This document shows positions 8,191 through 15,726 of a stretch of 33,821 bases of DNA, piece by piece. The translations under genes and the position numbers were made by a program. Numbering within the stretch: the stretch's first letter is position 1; each line of letters begins with the position of its first letter. The stretch is taken from the NCBI GenBank assembly GCA_900548955.1, contig URMQ01000005.1, positions 1 through 33,821 on the forward strand, written 5' to 3'. Source of the DNA: an uncultured Eggerthella sp. GTDB lineage: Bacteria; Actinomycetota; Coriobacteriia; Coriobacteriales; Eggerthellaceae. The notes under the pieces were generated by a model. The model saw only the letters and a list, made by a program, of their open reading frames with translations, made no database searches and was not told the DNA's origin.

Positions 8191-8802
8191 ATGGCGGAAA
8201 GAAGACTAATGTCAGCTAATTCTCAAGAGGCAATTCAAGACACAGGAGAGCTTAAAGAGGAATTTGTCCGTCTTATGCGGATAATCCACCGTGAGCAATT
8301 TCATCCTGCTTGGTCACCAGGTAATCTTTTCAGGCCTGAGATGCATACGCTTATGTGTGTTTGGATTGCTTATCGACACAATAAAGAGGCTCGACCTTCG
8401 TCACTTGCGAAATACTCTCATGTTTCACCTAGTGCTGTCTCTCAGACGCTTAAAACGTTAGAAGAGAAAGGGCTGGTAGCGCGCGTTCGTTCTGCAAACG
8501 ATTCTCGTTCGGTGGTAATCGAGTTAACCGAAGAAGGACGCGCCTTGATTGAAGAGGTTCAAAGTATTCGCTCCAGCTATTTCGATGAAATGTTTGAGGC
8601 GATTGGCGTTGATGATATGCAAACATTGATGCGTATTATGCGCAGGGTACTTGATTTTTGTGCTTCAAAACACGATGTCTACGCAAAACGCGATATATGC
8701 AAAACGGACCGCAACGAATTTTTGCCTTCTGATGGGAATGAGTTGTTGTGTGCTAAGGAACCTTCGAAGTGTGTTATCGGGGAGGTTTCCGCATGCGAAT
8801 AA
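8191..8802 (+). CDS. MarR-family transcriptional regulator
   Basis: The product is 203 residues. The winged helix-turn-helix is at about residues 70-125: SSLAKYSHVSPSAVSQTLKT (recognition part), then EEKGLVARVRSANDSRSVVI with the family wing motif (D-SRS) and LTEEGRALIEE. MarR proteins bind DNA as dimers and usually release it on binding a small molecule. The gene overlaps the start of the ABC exporter by 10 bases, so it most likely controls that exporter and is translated with it. The C-terminal tail of about 45 residues beyond the usual domain holds several Cys (CASKH, DICK, LLCAK, KCVIG, ACE), which is unusual and could sense metals or oxidants. Start ATG has AAAGGA just upstream. Confidence 0.9.
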   Translation: MAERRLMSANSQEAIQDTGELKEEFVRLMRIIHREQFHPAWSPGNLFRPEMHTLMCVWIAYRHNKEARPSSLAKYSHVSPSAVSQTLKTLEEKGLVARVRSANDSRSVVIELTEEGRALIEEVQSIRSSYFDEMFEAIGVDDMQTLMRIMRRVLDFCASKHDVYAKRDICKTDRNEFLPSDGNELLCAKEPSKCVIGEVSACE

Positions 8803-11150
8803 TTCAGTATTTGAAAAGTTCAAAAGTGGCAGTAGTGCTTATAACGTTGCTGCTCATTGTGCAGGCGTTTGCAGATTTGTCGCTGCCACGGTATACCTCG
8901 GATTTGGTAGATGTTGGTATCCAGCAGGGAGGTATTGAACATGCTTCTCCCGACGAAATGAGCGCGGATACTTTTAATTATGTATGCATGCTTGCAGACG
9001 AAAATGATGAGCAACTCATTCGCGATTCTTATGCTCAGGCTGACAGCTTAGAAGGTGTAAATAGCGATCAAGCAAATAAAAGCGTCGAGGGGCGAGTTGT
9101 TCTTACCAAACAAGGAAAACAACAGCGAGAGACTCTTGATGCTGCAATTGCTTTGCCAATAGTTTTGGTTCATGCGCAAGACATCTTGGGGGATTTTGGC
9201 CAGGAGGGTCAGACCGATTCTACGCAAGCTGATCAAGATACAAGCACGCAGGCTGCTCAAAATACAGCTGCGCAGAAAAGCCAAGATAATTCTGCGCAGG
9301 CAACTCAGGATACCTCTGAACTCTCAGCGCAGATGGGACAGCTATCTTCCTTTGATCTAGCTCAAGTGTATGCAGCGTATCAGTCGGGTGCTCTAAGCAA
9401 ATCGGAAATACTTTCTTTGATTGATCAAGCACGTGCCATGTTTGGCAATATCGACGATTCGCTTATAGAACAGCAAGCTATTGAGGCGGTAAAGGCTGAA
9501 TATAAAGCACTGGGTATGGACCTTGGCGCTATTCAGTTGCAATATCTTGCATGGCTAGGTGCTCAGATGCTTGCCGTAGCTGCTTTGATGATGGCGGCTT
9601 CCATTTCAGTGGGCTTTGTTGCTTCGCGTACTGCGGCAAAAATTGCCCGAAATTTACGTGAGCGTCTTTTTGAAAAGGTGGTTTCGTTTTCTGATGCCGA
9701 GGTTCAGTCTTTTTCTGCGGCATCGCTCATTACAAGAGGCACTAACGATATCCAGCAAATTCAAATGGTGCTCGTAATGTTTTTACGTATGGTTTTGTAT
9801 GCACCTATTTTGGCAATCGGCGGCATCATTATGGTTTCGCAAACTAATCTTGCTATGAGCTGGATTATTGTGCTGGCGATTGTGATTATTGGTATTGTGA
9901 TTGCGCTTTTAATGGCACTTGCCCTACCTAAGTTCAAAATCATGCAGAAGCTTATCGATCGGGTAAATCTGGTATCACGCGAAATGCTTACGGGTATGTC
10001 GGTAATTCGCGCATTCGACAGGCAGGAATATGAAGAGGCGCGCTTTGACGAAGCAAGCACTGCGTTGTATAAAACGCAGCTTTTCACCAACCGCGTTATG
10101 ACGTTCATGATGCCAACCATGATGTTGGTTATGAATGGTGTTTCTGTTTTGATTGTTTGGGTTGGCGGTTCGTATATCGATGCAGGCGTAATCCAGACGG
10201 GCGACATGATTGCCTTTATTACGTATTCGATGGTGATCGTTATGTCGTTTTTGATGATCAGCATGATTGCTATTATGCTTCCTCGTGCTGATGTAGCAGC
10301 TCAACGTGTTAATGAAGTTTTGGATACCGAAAACAGCATTCATGACCCCGATCATTCCGAGGCCGGGCAGCTCGATTCGCAGGTAAAAGGCTTGTCGGTG
10401 GAATTCGACAACGTTACTTTTGCTTATAACGAAGGTAGCGATCCTGTTTTGAAAAACATCAGCTTTATTGCAGAACCAGGGAAAACAACCGCCATTATCG
10501 GTTCGACTGGTTCTGGTAAGTCAACCATTATGAAATTGATAGAGCGTTTTTACGATGTTGATGCGGGCGCTATTCGTGTTGGTGGCGTTGACGTACGCGA
10601 TATGAAGCAACACGAATTGCGCCGTGAATTGGGTTATGTCCCGCAAAAGGCATTCCTGTTTTCTGGAACCATTGAATCAACCATTGCTTATTCGAATCCC
10701 GAAATGGATAAAGAACGCGTGCGCAAGGCGGCAGATATTGCCCAGGCAAGTGAATTCATAGATGCGAAAGACGATGGCTTTGATTCAGAAATTAGCCAAG
10801 GTGGCACTAATGTTTCAGGTGGTCAACGGCAACGTTTGTCTATTGCGCGTGCTTTAGCAAGCAATGCGCGCGTCTTGTTGTTTGACGATAGTTTCTCAGC
10901 GCTTGACTATGCAACAGATGCACGCTTGCGTCATGCGCTTGCTACCGAAGCAGAGGGCAAGACCGTGCTAGTGGTAGCTCAGCGTATTGCTACTGTACTT
11001 ACCGCAGACAAGATTTTGGTATTGGAAGATGGTGAGCTGGTAGGCTCTGGCACCCATAGCGAATTGCTGTCTACGTGTTCAACCTATCAAGAAATTGCCC
11101 AGTCTCAGCTATCGGAAGAAGAGCTGAAAGGGGGTGTGCGTAATGTCTAA
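8793..11150 (+). CDS. heterodimeric ABC exporter, subunit with degenerate ATP site and large extracellular insert
   Basis: The product is 785 residues starting at MRIIQYLKSS, with GGGGAGG 7 bases before the ATG; an upstream in-frame start is less likely. TM1 is at about 11-29 and TM2 at 251-273. Between them is a loop of about 200 residues where ordinary exporters have about 20; it includes a Q/T/S/A/D-rich low-complexity part (about 136-180). The ATPase domain has Walker A GSTGSGKST (about 570) and a canonical signature VSGGQRQR, but the Walker B reads LLFDDSFSALD (catalytic Glu replaced by Asp) and the switch His is Gln (VVAQRIATV). This is the BmrC-like half of a heterodimer, non-catalytic at its own Walker site. 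It overlaps marR and the next subunit, forming one operon; likely a multidrug, lipid or peptide exporter. Confidence 0.92.
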   Translation: MRIIQYLKSSKVAVVLITLLLIVQAFADLSLPRYTSDLVDVGIQQGGIEHASPDEMSADTFNYVCMLADENDEQLIRDSYAQADSLEGVNSDQANKSVEGRVVLTKQGKQQRETLDAAIALPIVLVHAQDILGDFGQEGQTDSTQADQDTSTQAAQNTAAQKSQDNSAQATQDTSELSAQMGQLSSFDLAQVYAAYQSGALSKSEILSLIDQARAMFGNIDDSLIEQQAIEAVKAEYKALGMDLGAIQLQYLAWLGAQMLAVAALMMAASISVGFVASRTAAKIARNLRERLFEKVVSFSDAEVQSFSAASLITRGTNDIQQIQMVLVMFLRMVLYAPILAIGGIIMVSQTNLAMSWIIVLAIVIIGIVIALLMALALPKFKIMQKLIDRVNLVSREMLTGMSVIRAFDRQEYEEARFDEASTALYKTQLFTNRVMTFMMPTMMLVMNGVSVLIVWVGGSYIDAGVIQTGDMIAFITYSMVIVMSFLMISMIAIMLPRADVAAQRVNEVLDTENSIHDPDHSEAGQLDSQVKGLSVEFDNVTFAYNEGSDPVLKNISFIAEPGKTTAIIGSTGSGKSTIMKLIERFYDVDAGAIRVGGVDVRDMKQHELRRELGYVPQKAFLFSGTIESTIAYSNPEMDKERVRKAADIAQASEFIDAKDDGFDSEISQGGTNVSGGQRQRLSIARALASNARVLLFDDSFSALDYATDARLRHALATEAEGKTVLVVAQRIATVLTADKILVLEDGELVGSGTHSELLSTCSTYQEIAQSQLSEEELKGGVRNV

Positions 11151-13017
11151 GCACGATTCTCCTATAGCGGCCCGTGCAGGCGCGGGAAGACGTCGTGGTC
11201 ATGGTCCAGGTGGACCTCATGACATGATGGCGGGCGAAAAGGCCAACGATTTCAAGGGGTCCATGAAGAAACTTATTCAATTCATGGGGCGTTTTAAGAT
11301 TGCTATTGGTGTGGTGTTCATTTTCGCAATTGCCTCTACAGTATTTAATATTGTAGGACCCCGTGTTCTTTCGACGGCAACTACGGAATTGTTTGAAGGA
11401 ATTAGCGCAAAAATTGCAGGTACGGGCGATATCGATTTCAATGCGGTTGGAATTATTCTGCTCGTTACCTTGGGATTGTATGCGTTTTTTTTTTTTTTTT
11501 TTTTTTTTTTGTGTTCGTTTGTGCAGGGCTGGTTGATGACTCACGTTACGCAGCGCACCACGTACCTTTTGCGTCAGAAGATCTCGCAGAAAATGGATGC
11601 ATTGCCGATGGGCTATTTCGAGCGAACTAGTACCGGTGATATTTTGTCGCGTATTACTAATGATGTTGATACGCTCGGAATGAATTTGAACCAAGGAATT
11701 ACCACTCTCATCACTTCTATTACAACCATTATTGGTGTATTGGTAATGATGCTGAGCATGAATTTTCTTATGACTCTTATTGCGCTTTTGGTTATTCCTC
11801 TTTCTGCAATTTTGGTCAAAGTGGTAGTAAGCCGCAGTCAAAAGTATTTCCGCATGCAACAAAATCGCCTGGGTGCTATCAATGGTCAAGTGGAAGAAAC
11901 ATTTTCCGGGCAAGCGGTGGTTCGCGCTTTCGGAAAAGAGGAGGAAACGCTTGCTAAATTCCGTAAAACCAATGCTGAACTGTATGAATCTGCTTGGAAA
12001 TCACAATTCTTGTCTGGATTGATGATGCCGGTAATGAACTTTGTAAGCAATTTGGGCTATGTAGCGGTGGCGGTTGCGGGTGCTTTGTTTGCTATTAACG
12101 GGCGTATTACTGTTGGTGATATTCAGGCGTTTATTCAGTATGTGAAAAATTTCACGCAACCCATTACGCAGCTTGCGCAGGTTTCTAATGTTTTGCAGCA
12201 GATGGCTGCTGCCGCTGAGCGTGTGTTTGAGTTTCTGGATGCTGAAGAAGAGCCAATTGAGCAGGCAAAAGTTCAGGCCAAGAAAGTATCCTGCGATGTT
12301 GAATTTGACCATGTGAAATTCGGTTATGACCCTGATACTCCTATTATTAAAGACTTTTCAGCGCAAGTTCGTGAAGGTCAGACTATTGCTTTGGTGGGCC
12401 CAACAGGCGCAGGTAAAACTACCATGGTAAAACTGCTTATGCGTTTTTACGATGTTAATGGTGGCGCAATTCGAATTGGCGAACATGATGTACGAGATTT
12501 TGATCGCGATGATCTGCGTTCGCTCTTTGGCATGGTGCTGCAGGATACTTGGTTGTTTAAGGGTTCAATCCGAGAAAACATTCGTTATGGTCGTCTGGAT
12601 GCAACGGATGAAGAAGTGGAGGCAGCGGCGAAGGCTGCTTTTGCGGATACCTTTATTCGTACTCTTCCTGGTGGCTACGACATGGAAATCAACGAAGATG
12701 CAAGCAATATCAGCCAAGGCCAGCGTCAGCTTTTAACTATCGCACGTGCTATTTTGGCAGATCGCAAAATGCTTATTTTGGATGAAGCTACCAGTTCGGT
12801 TGATACGCGTACGGAAGAACGCATTCAGATGGCGATGGACAATCTTATGAAGGGCCGCACTTCGTTTGTTATTGCGCATCGCTTGTCTACTATTCGCAAT
12901 ACTGATCTTATCTTGGTATTGCGCGAAGGCGATATTGTTGAGCAGGGCACTCATGAAGAATTGCTGGCACGTGGTGGCGCTTATGCGGATCTATACAATT
13001 CGCAGTTTGCAGAATAG
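11143..13017 (+). CDS. heterodimeric ABC exporter, catalytic subunit, with 26-T tract in frame
   Basis: The product is 624 residues from the ATG at 11143, preceded by AAGGGGG and overlapping the upstream stop by 8 bases. The N-terminus is Gly/Arg-rich (RAGAGRRRGHGPGGPHDMM). The ATPase domain has Walker A GPTGAGKTT (about 419), signature ISQGQRQLLT, intact Walker B LILDEATSSVD and switch His (VIAHRLSTI). Its Walker site pairs with the good SGGQ of the partner, forming the one active ATP site; its own SQGQ faces the partner's degenerate site. In a transmembrane helix at about residues 115-122 the DNA is 26 consecutive T (11485-11510), read as eight Phe. From memory of homologues this stretch is several residues longer than usual. 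One T less gives a TGA at 11534; one T more gives a TAG at 11628. Confidence 0.93.
   Translation: MSKHDSPIAARAGAGRRRGHGPGGPHDMMAGEKANDFKGSMKKLIQFMGRFKIAIGVVFIFAIASTVFNIVGPRVLSTATTELFEGISAKIAGTGDIDFNAVGIILLVTLGLYAFFFFFFFFLCSFVQGWLMTHVTQRTTYLLRQKISQKMDALPMGYFERTSTGDILSRITNDVDTLGMNLNQGITTLITSITTIIGVLVMMLSMNFLMTLIALLVIPLSAILVKVVVSRSQKYFRMQQNRLGAINGQVEETFSGQAVVRAFGKEEETLAKFRKTNAELYESAWKSQFLSGLMMPVMNFVSNLGYVAVAVAGALFAINGRITVGDIQAFIQYVKNFTQPITQLAQVSNVLQQMAAAAERVFEFLDAEEEPIEQAKVQAKKVSCDVEFDHVKFGYDPDTPIIKDFSAQVREGQTIALVGPTGAGKTTMVKLLMRFYDVNGGAIRIGEHDVRDFDRDDLRSLFGMVLQDTWLFKGSIRENIRYGRLDATDEEVEAAAKAAFADTFIRTLPGGYDMEINEDASNISQGQRQLLTIARAILADRKMLILDEATSSVDTRTEERIQMAMDNLMKGRTSFVIAHRLSTIRNTDLILVLREGDIVEQGTHEELLARGGAYADLYNSQFAE
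11485..11510. repeat. 26-base T homopolymer inside the ABC exporter gene
   Basis: Twenty-six T in a row, codon-aligned with the frame of the ABC subunit. Such tracts slip during replication. Every change that is not a multiple of three would truncate the exporter before its ATPase domain. A sequencing or assembly length error in so long a homopolymer is also possible. Confidence 0.95.
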
Positions 13018-13084
13018 GGCGAGTGGGACATCGGCTTAGCGTAATAACTGACAGGTCGAAAGACGCTCGTTTTACATGATTGGA

Positions 13085-13278
13085 TTATGGCTTTATGTTC
13101 CTCTCAAGCCAGATTCGCTTTTTTCTGCACGCAAGAAAGCAAACTAGCGCGGCAGGGCAAATTCGACGCATGATTAATTGAATCCCAAAATCTTTGCTCG
13201 AAAACCTGGGGCCGCGCTCACCTAATGCTTTCTTGCTGTGCAGCGCTCATATGGCTTGATCAGAAAATAAAGCCATAA
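13085..13278. repeat. long imperfect inverted repeat (hairpin or MITE-like)
   Basis: The 381-base gap between the exporter and gpmA has no gene but holds a long inverted repeat. Outer arms TTATGGCTTTAT (13085-13096) and ATAAAGCCATAA (13267-13278) match perfectly. Further in, the left arm carries CAAGCCAGA, then GCACGCAAGAAAGCA and GCGCGGC, and the right arm the complements GCCGCGC, TGCTTTCTTGCTGTGC and TATGGCTTG, with small bulges. The loop is about 55 bases. It could be a decayed mobile element or a structured RNA. It does not contain the gpmA terminator, which is separate. Confidence 0.65.
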
Positions 13279-13314
13279 ACTATCAGGAAATACTCCAGAA
13301 ACGGTATCCGATAT

Positions 13315-13348
13315 TAAAAAAGCTCTGGCATACGGAGATGCCAGAGCT
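13315..13348 (-). terminator. Rho-independent terminator of gpmA
   Basis: Perfect 11-bp stem (AGCTCTGGCAT / ATGCCAGAGCT, 6-base loop, 13321-13348) with six A on the left (13315-13320) that form the U-run on the minus strand. It lies about 50 bases after the gpmA stop. Confidence 0.88.
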
Positions 13349-13398
13349 ATGCAAGCAGAATCAAAGTTGCTTATCAACGTGTTGCTCAGAAGAAGTGC

Positions 13399-14157
13399 TT
13401 ACTTTGCTTTGCCCTGATTTGCTACTGCGTCAATCTTTGCTGCGATGGTGGCTTCATCGCCTACAAAACGCTTATCTAAAACATTAAAGTCCTGATCGAA
13501 GGTATAAACCAGAGGCACGCCCGTAGGAATATTTACGCCTACGATTTCGTCGTCAGAGAGCTTGTCGAACTGCTTTACCAAGGCGCGAAGGGAATTGCCG
13601 TGAGCAACAATAAGGACGCGCTTGCCTGCACGCATCTGAGGCTCGATGGTTTCTTTGAAATAAGGCCAAGCGCGTGCAATAGTGTCTTTGAGGCATTCAG
13701 TCAAAGGCATTTCGTCGGCTGGAGCTTCACGATAAGGAGCCAGCAGGCGAGGGTTGCGTTCGTCATCTTCTGCTAGGGCAGGAGGCTGAACGTCGAAACT
13801 GCGACGCCAAATTTTTACCTGGTCTTCACCGTATTTTGCAGCGGTGTCAGCTTTGTTCAATCCCTGAAGTGCGCCATAGTGACGTTCGTTCAAGCGCCAT
13901 GTTTTGATAACGGGAAGCCATTCGCGATCCATGGATTGCAAAATGAGATTGAGCGTATGGATAGCACGTTTGAGATAAGACGTGTAGCAGATGTCAAAAT
14001 CAAAGCCTGCTTCAGCAAGAGCACGGCCACCTTCAGCTGCTTCTTTGCGGCCAGTGTCAGTAAGATCAACGTCCATCCAGCCAGTGAAAAGGTTCAGCTT
14101 GTTCCATTCGCTTTCGCCATGGCGAACGAGTACGAGCTGCATGGTCGTGTCGGTCAT
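13399..14157 (-). CDS. gpmA: 2,3-bisphosphoglycerate-dependent phosphoglycerate mutase
   Basis: The product is 252 residues from the MTDTTMQL start, close to the 250 of E. coli GpmA. The phosphohistidine motif LVLVRHGESEWN is at the N-terminus, followed by FTGWMDVDLTDTG, TSYLKRAIHT, RLNERHYGALQG with the catalytic Glu, and VAHGNSLRAL with the second His. It interconverts 3- and 2-phosphoglycerate in glycolysis and gluconeogenesis, in the cytoplasm. An in-frame ATG four codons upstream (complement of 14167-14169) is possible, but the chosen start places seven residues before LVLVRHG, as in the family, and has GGTGA 5 bases upstream. A TATAAT on the minus strand lies about 100 bases upstream. 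Monocistronic with its own terminator. Confidence 0.95.
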   Translation of the reverse strand: MTDTTMQLVLVRHGESEWNKLNLFTGWMDVDLTDTGRKEAAEGGRALAEAGFDFDICYTSYLKRAIHTLNLILQSMDREWLPVIKTWRLNERHYGALQGLNKADTAAKYGEDQVKIWRRSFDVQPPALAEDDERNPRLLAPYREAPADEMPLTECLKDTIARAWPYFKETIEPQMRAGKRVLIVAHGNSLRALVKQFDKLSDDEIVGVNIPTGVPLVYTFDQDFNVLDKRFVGDEATIAAKIDAVANQGKAK

Positions 14158-14504
14158 GTGAGTCACCATCTTTCTTGTTAATTGTTGCGCGGAGAACAGA
14201 AGAAGACTCCTGCAAACAAACTAATGCTTTTCTTAACGCTGAAATGCGTTGAACAAATTATACCCTTATTGGCTTGAACTTTACGTCATCGCCCGTTGAA
14301 GGTGCCTTAGAAGAGATGGGCGAAGCTGATGGGTGAAGTTCCTTCTATGACTTTTTTAGAAAAACGCCTTTCAATAGGCGATATTATCTCAACTTTTAGT
14401 TGAGGCAGCAGGCGAATGAGTAAATACCCCCACAAAAGCAAGTAATCTGTTTAGTTGCGCCTTAAGGCATTTTGTCTTGACGCATCGCCTCAAGTGGTCT
14501 TTTT
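14158..14504. promoter_or_regulatory. gpmA upstream region: -10 box and small hairpins
   Basis: About 350 bases without an intact gene. On the minus strand a perfect TATAAT is at 14257-14262, a likely -10 of gpmA; the -35 is weak. Two small hairpins (CGCCT / AGGCG at 14367-14382 and CTCAACT / AGTTGAG at 14390-14406) lie before the downstream relic gene. The missing N-terminal part of that relic is not visible here. Confidence 0.45.
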
Positions 14505-15008
14505 TTGATGATTGTCGGCGGGTTTGAATTATTGGTAATAGTAACAGTTTTGCCTGACAATCGTAAGGAAATGCTTCTTAACGGTGAAGTTGATTGTCTG
14601 GTAGCTTGTTATTCCAAGACTGATACTCGTCTGGAAAACTTCGACTTTTCTCCTATTTATTACACCGATGTTACTCCGGTAATGGTGGAAAACAGCTCCA
14701 GAATTACCGATATTAACCAGCTTAAAGATGGCACTTTTGGCATCATGTCTGGTTCAAATGCTGGTCCGCTGCTGGCAATCAAGTTGTTTGATATGGGCAT
14801 TATTGGTGAAGAAGTTATTTCTAACACCGATGAAAGCACCGAATACGATCATGCAACCGTAATCAAACACCCTTCCTACGAGGACCTTTCGATCGCGCTT
14901 GAAGAAGGAAGAGTAGATGCTGCAGTTATGGACGGCGCTTTCGTTGATACCTACATCAACGATGATCGTAGCCTACTGGAAGATTTCAGCGTATCCGATC
15001 AAGATTAA
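14505..15008 (+). pseudogene. relic of solute-binding protein domain (SBP_bac_3)
   Basis: From about 14545 the frame encodes a clear stretch of family-3 periplasmic amino-acid-binding domain: LPDNRKEMLLNGEVDCLVAC, TRLENFDFSPIYYTDVTPVMV, LKDGTFGIMSGSNAG, and EEGRVDAAVMDGAF. Intact proteins have a signal peptide and about 60-80 more residues before this, and more after it; here both are missing. The first residues MMIVGGFELLVI do not look like the family. The frame runs into a stop at 15006, just where the sequence changes to an MscS-like domain in another frame. I infer an internal deletion. No ribosome binding site of quality precedes the first ATG. Probably non-functional. Confidence 0.75.
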
Positions 15009-15483
15009 TGACGGTTCTGGCAATGTAATCATTATTCGTAATAGCGAAGTAAGCAACGTTACCAATATGACCAAAGAATCTTCCTATGCTTCGTTTGACT
15101 TGGATATTGAATATGGCGAATCACTCGAACGCGTTGAAAGCATTTTGAAGGACGAATTCCCCAATATTCGCCGTCGTTTGACTTCTATCGAAGATGGTCC
15201 GTTCTATAAGGGTGTTGTTTCTCTTGAAGATAACAGCGTTACTATTCGCGTTATTGCAAAATGTGACGAAGGTGACCGTGTACAGCTTGGACGCGACCTG
15301 CTGCGCGAAATGAAGCTGATTTTAGACGAGCATGAGATCAGAATTCCATACTCACAGGTTGTTGTACATCAGTCTTCGGAATATAAGAAAGCAACTATTC
15401 GTGAACAGTTGCGAGCAGATAGGTTTAATGATGACCAGAAAGCTCAAGTTCGTGATGTAGGAAACGAAGCCACTAGAAAATAG
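15001..15483 (+). pseudogene. relic of MscS-like mechanosensitive channel, C-terminal part
   Basis: In the frame shifted relative to the upstream relic, codons from 15001 to the stop at 15483 encode the beta domain and cytoplasmic end of a small-conductance mechanosensitive channel: GNVIIIRNSEVSNVTNMTKE (family: IPNGxI..V.N.S), SFDLDIEYGESLERVESIL, and an alpha/beta end with RIPYSQVVVHQ. The pore helices are gone. With the solute-binding relic directly upstream, the parent was probably one gene fusing a ligand-binding domain to an MscS channel, or two adjacent genes; a deletion joined them out of frame near 14990-15002. It has no start of its own and is unlikely to be functional. Confidence 0.7.
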
Positions 15484-15583
15484 GCCTTAGAAATGGTTAT
15501 GCGCAGCGGCTGCTAAGTGGTAGCGCTAAACAGCAGGCGACAGGCAGCAGCCACTAGACCGCAGTTTGCGATTATCAAGTTAC

Positions 15584-15614
15584 ATGCCCGACCAATTTGG
15601 CCGGGCATTTTTTT
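15584..15614 (+). terminator. Rho-independent terminator before the insertion element
   Basis: Stem ATGCCCG / CGGGCAT (15584-15590, 15602-15608), extendable through CCAA/TTGG after one mismatch, followed by seven T. It ended the SBP-MscS parent gene and lies just left of the element. Confidence 0.88.
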
Positions 15615-15726
15615 GTGCCCCAAGTAATCGTTGTGTTAGACCACTTTGGATAAGTGTCCTGCACGCAGTACACGCGACGGGGCCCCGGTTGCGACAATTC
15701 CATCATCAGGAGAGATGGAGGTTGCA

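Noticed and set aside
9761..10355. Two minus-strand frames of 126 and 167 codons inside the first ABC subunit
   Set aside because: Antisense shadows of the membrane segments, rich in Ile/Thr/Asn/His by codon mirroring, with no start signals.
11071..11913. Minus-strand frame of 280 codons across the ABC exporter, with a poly-Lys run
   Set aside because: It is the mirror of the 26-T tract and of the exporter frame; the composition is not protein-like.
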